A stretch of DNA of 64,000 nucleotides from Ascidia mentula (lineage: Eukaryota; Chordata; Ascidiacea; Phlebobranchia; Ascidiidae), in the NCBI GenBank assembly GCA_947561715.1, contig OX387201.1, forward strand, positions 16,072,001 through 16,136,000. The letters are read 5' to 3'. The notes beneath the pieces are model-generated. The model ran no database searches and was not told where the DNA came from. It worked only from the letters and a program-made list of their open reading frames with translations. Position 1 is the first letter of the stretch. The number at the start of each line of letters is the position of its first letter. Position numbers and translations under genes: made by a program. Shown piece after piece: positions 63,401 to 64,000 of this stretch.

Positions 63401-63621
63401 AAGCTTGGGTGTAGTTATCCGTGATTAACTGTTAACACGAGTATATAACACCAATTATGTCCAATATGCAAAACATAAACCTTTAAAATTAATTCAAGGT
63501 ACAACTGCGATGGAACGGAACAATGTCTACACAGAGAGGATGAATGCGGGATAAACTGCAGTCTGTCGTTTATTTGCAGTGACGGTCGATGTATTGTTTC
63601 CGATAAGAAATGCGATGGAAG
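45432..63621 (+). CDS. LDL-receptor class A repeat protein, N-terminal part (partial at right edge)
   Basis: Seven exons in phase: 45432-45501, 46936-47072, 53458-53630, 56106-56345, 61385-61485, 62518-62665, 63499-63621, followed by a good donor, so the gene continues past 64000. About 330 residues are visible. Residues 1-23 are a signal peptide ([21 protein letters not shown]). After a Thr-rich spacer come seven LDL-A repeats, the last cut off. The calcium-binding signature is clear in [52 protein letters not shown] and [13 protein letters not shown], and weak in [13 protein letters not shown]. Repeat 3 has an insertion of about 45 residues before [11 protein letters not shown]. Most introns cut inside a repeat. 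The product is secreted or a membrane receptor ectodomain. Whether it is an endocytic receptor, a protease or an LDL-A GPCR depends on the missing C-terminal part. Confidence 0.92.
45502..46935. other. First intron of the LDL-A gene
   Basis: AT-rich DNA; the open frames on either strand have no motif or splice support. I see no element. Confidence 0.4.
47398..47470. promoter_or_regulatory. Promoter-like patch inside an LDL-A gene intron
   Basis: AAAGATGGCGGCC at 47398-47410 is an exact YY1-type site. It is followed by TGACGTTGAC, TTACGTCACG and GTTCTTC. The patch abuts a candidate minus-strand frame, so it may be a promoter of a nested transcript. Confidence 0.3.
47521..47742 (-). CDS. Possible nested small gene or gene relic
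   Basis: An ATG-started frame of 73 residues begins [20 protein letters not shown] and contains [20 protein letters not shown]. In the same DNA an overlapping second frame (47445 to about 47600) also looks coding ([20 protein letters not shown]). The two could be joined by a very short intron (CTAC|GTAGTC ... CTTCAG) or reflect an old frameshift. I do not recognise the protein. It lies inside an intron of the plus-strand LDL-A gene. Confidence 0.3.
   Translation of the reverse strand: MATTETQLCVDNQHLVRIIEHSVVSLGVGYDPGRAIVKIEEKLPQKFLRSQFDSNGMGRIHTPHSVVNTFRSD
47743..50913. other. Intron DNA of the LDL-A gene
   Basis: Mixed AT-rich sequence with short chance frames. No RNA gene, element ends or conserved protein motif seen. 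Confidence 0.4.
50914..51109 (+). repeat. Direct duplication of 90 bp
   Basis: GTCACTTTGCACTTTCCTCA to GTTCAAGCTGTGGCA occurs at 50914-51003 and again at 51020-51109. The copies look identical and are separated by 16 bases (ATATATATTTAGAAACA-like). TATTTAGAAACAGTC also recurs near 51878. Confidence 0.9.
51118..51337 (-). other. Open frame with coding-like composition, unrecognised
   Basis: A minus-strand frame reads [19 protein letters not shown], then [20 protein letters not shown] and [19 protein letters not shown], ending in a stop at 51118. It starts next to the 90 bp duplication. It may be a relic of a mobile element; no family could be named. Confidence 0.25.
51338..53457. other. Intron DNA of the LDL-A gene
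   Basis: A C-rich tract with CCATGGCCCATGGCC lies at 51704-51720. A 19 bp direct repeat (CATGGTATCCCTGTATTCA) is at 52808 and 52830. No gene-like frame. Confidence 0.45.
55175..55780 (+). repeat. Minisatellite, 16 bp unit, about 38 copies
   Basis: The unit is ACAATTGAAACGATAT with variants (TCAATTG, ACAAATAAAACG, ACAATGG, ACGATTG). Because 16 is not a multiple of 3 and the unit lacks stops on the minus strand, a 255-codon frame runs through it. That frame is a by-product, not a gene. Variants recur in the same order about 248 bases apart, showing higher-order duplication. Confidence 0.97.
57783..58148 (+). other. Two overlapping open frames in an LDL-A gene intron
   Basis: One frame gives 121 residues from ATG 57783 (contains [20 protein letters not shown]). 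A second gives 79 residues from ATG 57895 and has a possible membrane segment ([16 protein letters not shown]) flanked by Arg/Lys. Neither was recognised, and no splice sites join them to the LDL-A repeats. Confidence 0.2.
58152..60540. other. Intron DNA of the LDL-A gene
   Basis: AT-rich sequence with no recognisable frame, RNA or element ends. Confidence 0.4.
60549..60872 (+). repeat. Imperfect tandem duplication
   Basis: AAAATGCTTGGTTAATAAT(G/A)CCCACATTT occurs at 60549 and 60661. The rest of the unit (GTTTAGAG.AAA.CGTTTT, TGCAGG/TGCGGG, CACAAATATTT) recurs downstream, with an insertion of about 90 bases in the second copy. Confidence 0.7.
60942..61020. repeat. Two adjacent inverted repeats (hairpins)
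   Basis: Hairpin 1 pairs TTTAACCGCG (60942-60951) with CGCGGTTAAA (60961-60970) around a 9-base loop. Hairpin 2 pairs TTTAAAGTTGCCTT (60985-60998) with AAGGCAACTTAAA (61008-61020), with one bulged A. They are 14 bases apart in an LDL-A gene intron. Confidence 0.8.
62705..62960 (+). repeat. Third copy of the dispersed repeat seen at 42.5-42.9 kb
   Basis: GTTGACGATCAACGTCGG, GGATACCTGACAAGAGAGGA and CAGATCCGTCGATACCACC match the second half of the copy at 42670-42770. It lies in the intron after exon 62518-62665. Confidence 0.6.
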
Positions 63622-64000
63622 GTGAGGTTAAATATATCAAACAGCGACAAAACAAAGTGTATTCTTTAAATGTTCACGATGAATTATCGTCATTTTCTGA
63701 TTCGTTTGGGTCCTTGGACCGTCTGAACAGTTCAGCAAGCTCGGTGAACCACCATCACCTATATACTTTTCATGATTTATTTGGTCCCCATACAAAAAGA
63801 ACTTTATCGTTGAAAGTATTATTACTTGGGAAAGTCCAGTTGACCCTTAGAGGTACATGCACCCCAGTTAAAAAACCTATTCTGGAGCGGTTGGAATGAA
63901 CATTCCATTGCAATTACTGAAAGTAAACGAAAGGAGTCAATGCAAATCAAATGAAATTTAAATAAAAAATAAAATATGTTTAAACCATTTTGAGAGCTGC
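63622..64000. other. Start of the next LDL-A gene intron
   Basis: The DNA after donor GGAAG|GTGAGG has an open frame running to 63899, but its composition is unlike the exons and no cysteine pattern continues. I treat it as intron up to the window edge. Confidence 0.5.

Noticed and set aside
63579..63899. 106-codon plus-strand frame extending past the last LDL-A exon
   Set aside because: It reads through a strong donor (GGAAG|GTGAGG) in a frame different from the LDL-A exon.

Overview
This is eukaryotic DNA with spliced genes, short AT-rich introns (GT..AG with one GC..AG) and a few GC-rich islands. The genes (TRIP12, a ZIC-family factor with a stretched first finger, one HCF gene, an LDL-receptor class A protein) and the compact, repeat-rich layout point to a tunicate, most likely the sea squirt Ciona. 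That is inference from gene content and style; no species marker was tested. Exon boundaries were worked out by hand from splice signals, reading phase and similarity to known families. In the four genes called with confidence all phases join without a break.

Layout: (1) 324-14299, minus strand: the first 20 coding exons (about 771 residues) of the HECT ubiquitin ligase TRIP12, cut by the left window edge after the start of its WWE domain; a probable non-coding first exon and promoter lie near 16.83-17.0 kb. (2) 17.3-23 kb: repeats, the 3' end of a LINE, two GC-rich islands that may be enhancers, and a perfect 3 x 164 bp tandem repeat. (3) 24043-26457, minus: a complete three-exon ZIC transcription factor of 547 residues, with about 4 kb of upstream DNA holding CRE palindromes and CTCF-like motifs. 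(4) 30406-40158, minus: a complete 20-exon HCF (host cell factor) gene of 1130 residues. (5) 41196-44424, minus: an unrecognised two-exon gene of 86 residues. (6) 45432-63621, plus: the first seven exons of a secreted or membrane protein with at least seven LDL-receptor class A repeats, running off the right edge; its long introns hold a 16 bp minisatellite, duplications, and a possible nested small gene.

TRIP12 and HCF are broadly used nuclear proteins (ubiquitin ligase; chromatin and transcription scaffold). The ZIC gene is a developmental regulator, and most non-coding DNA that looks regulatory lies around it. Nothing suggests the genes form one pathway.

The most interesting observation is in HCF: two consecutive exons each begin with a threonine-rich motif resembling the HCF-1 proteolytic (PRO) repeat cleaved by OGT in vertebrates, but lacking the three residues at the cut site.
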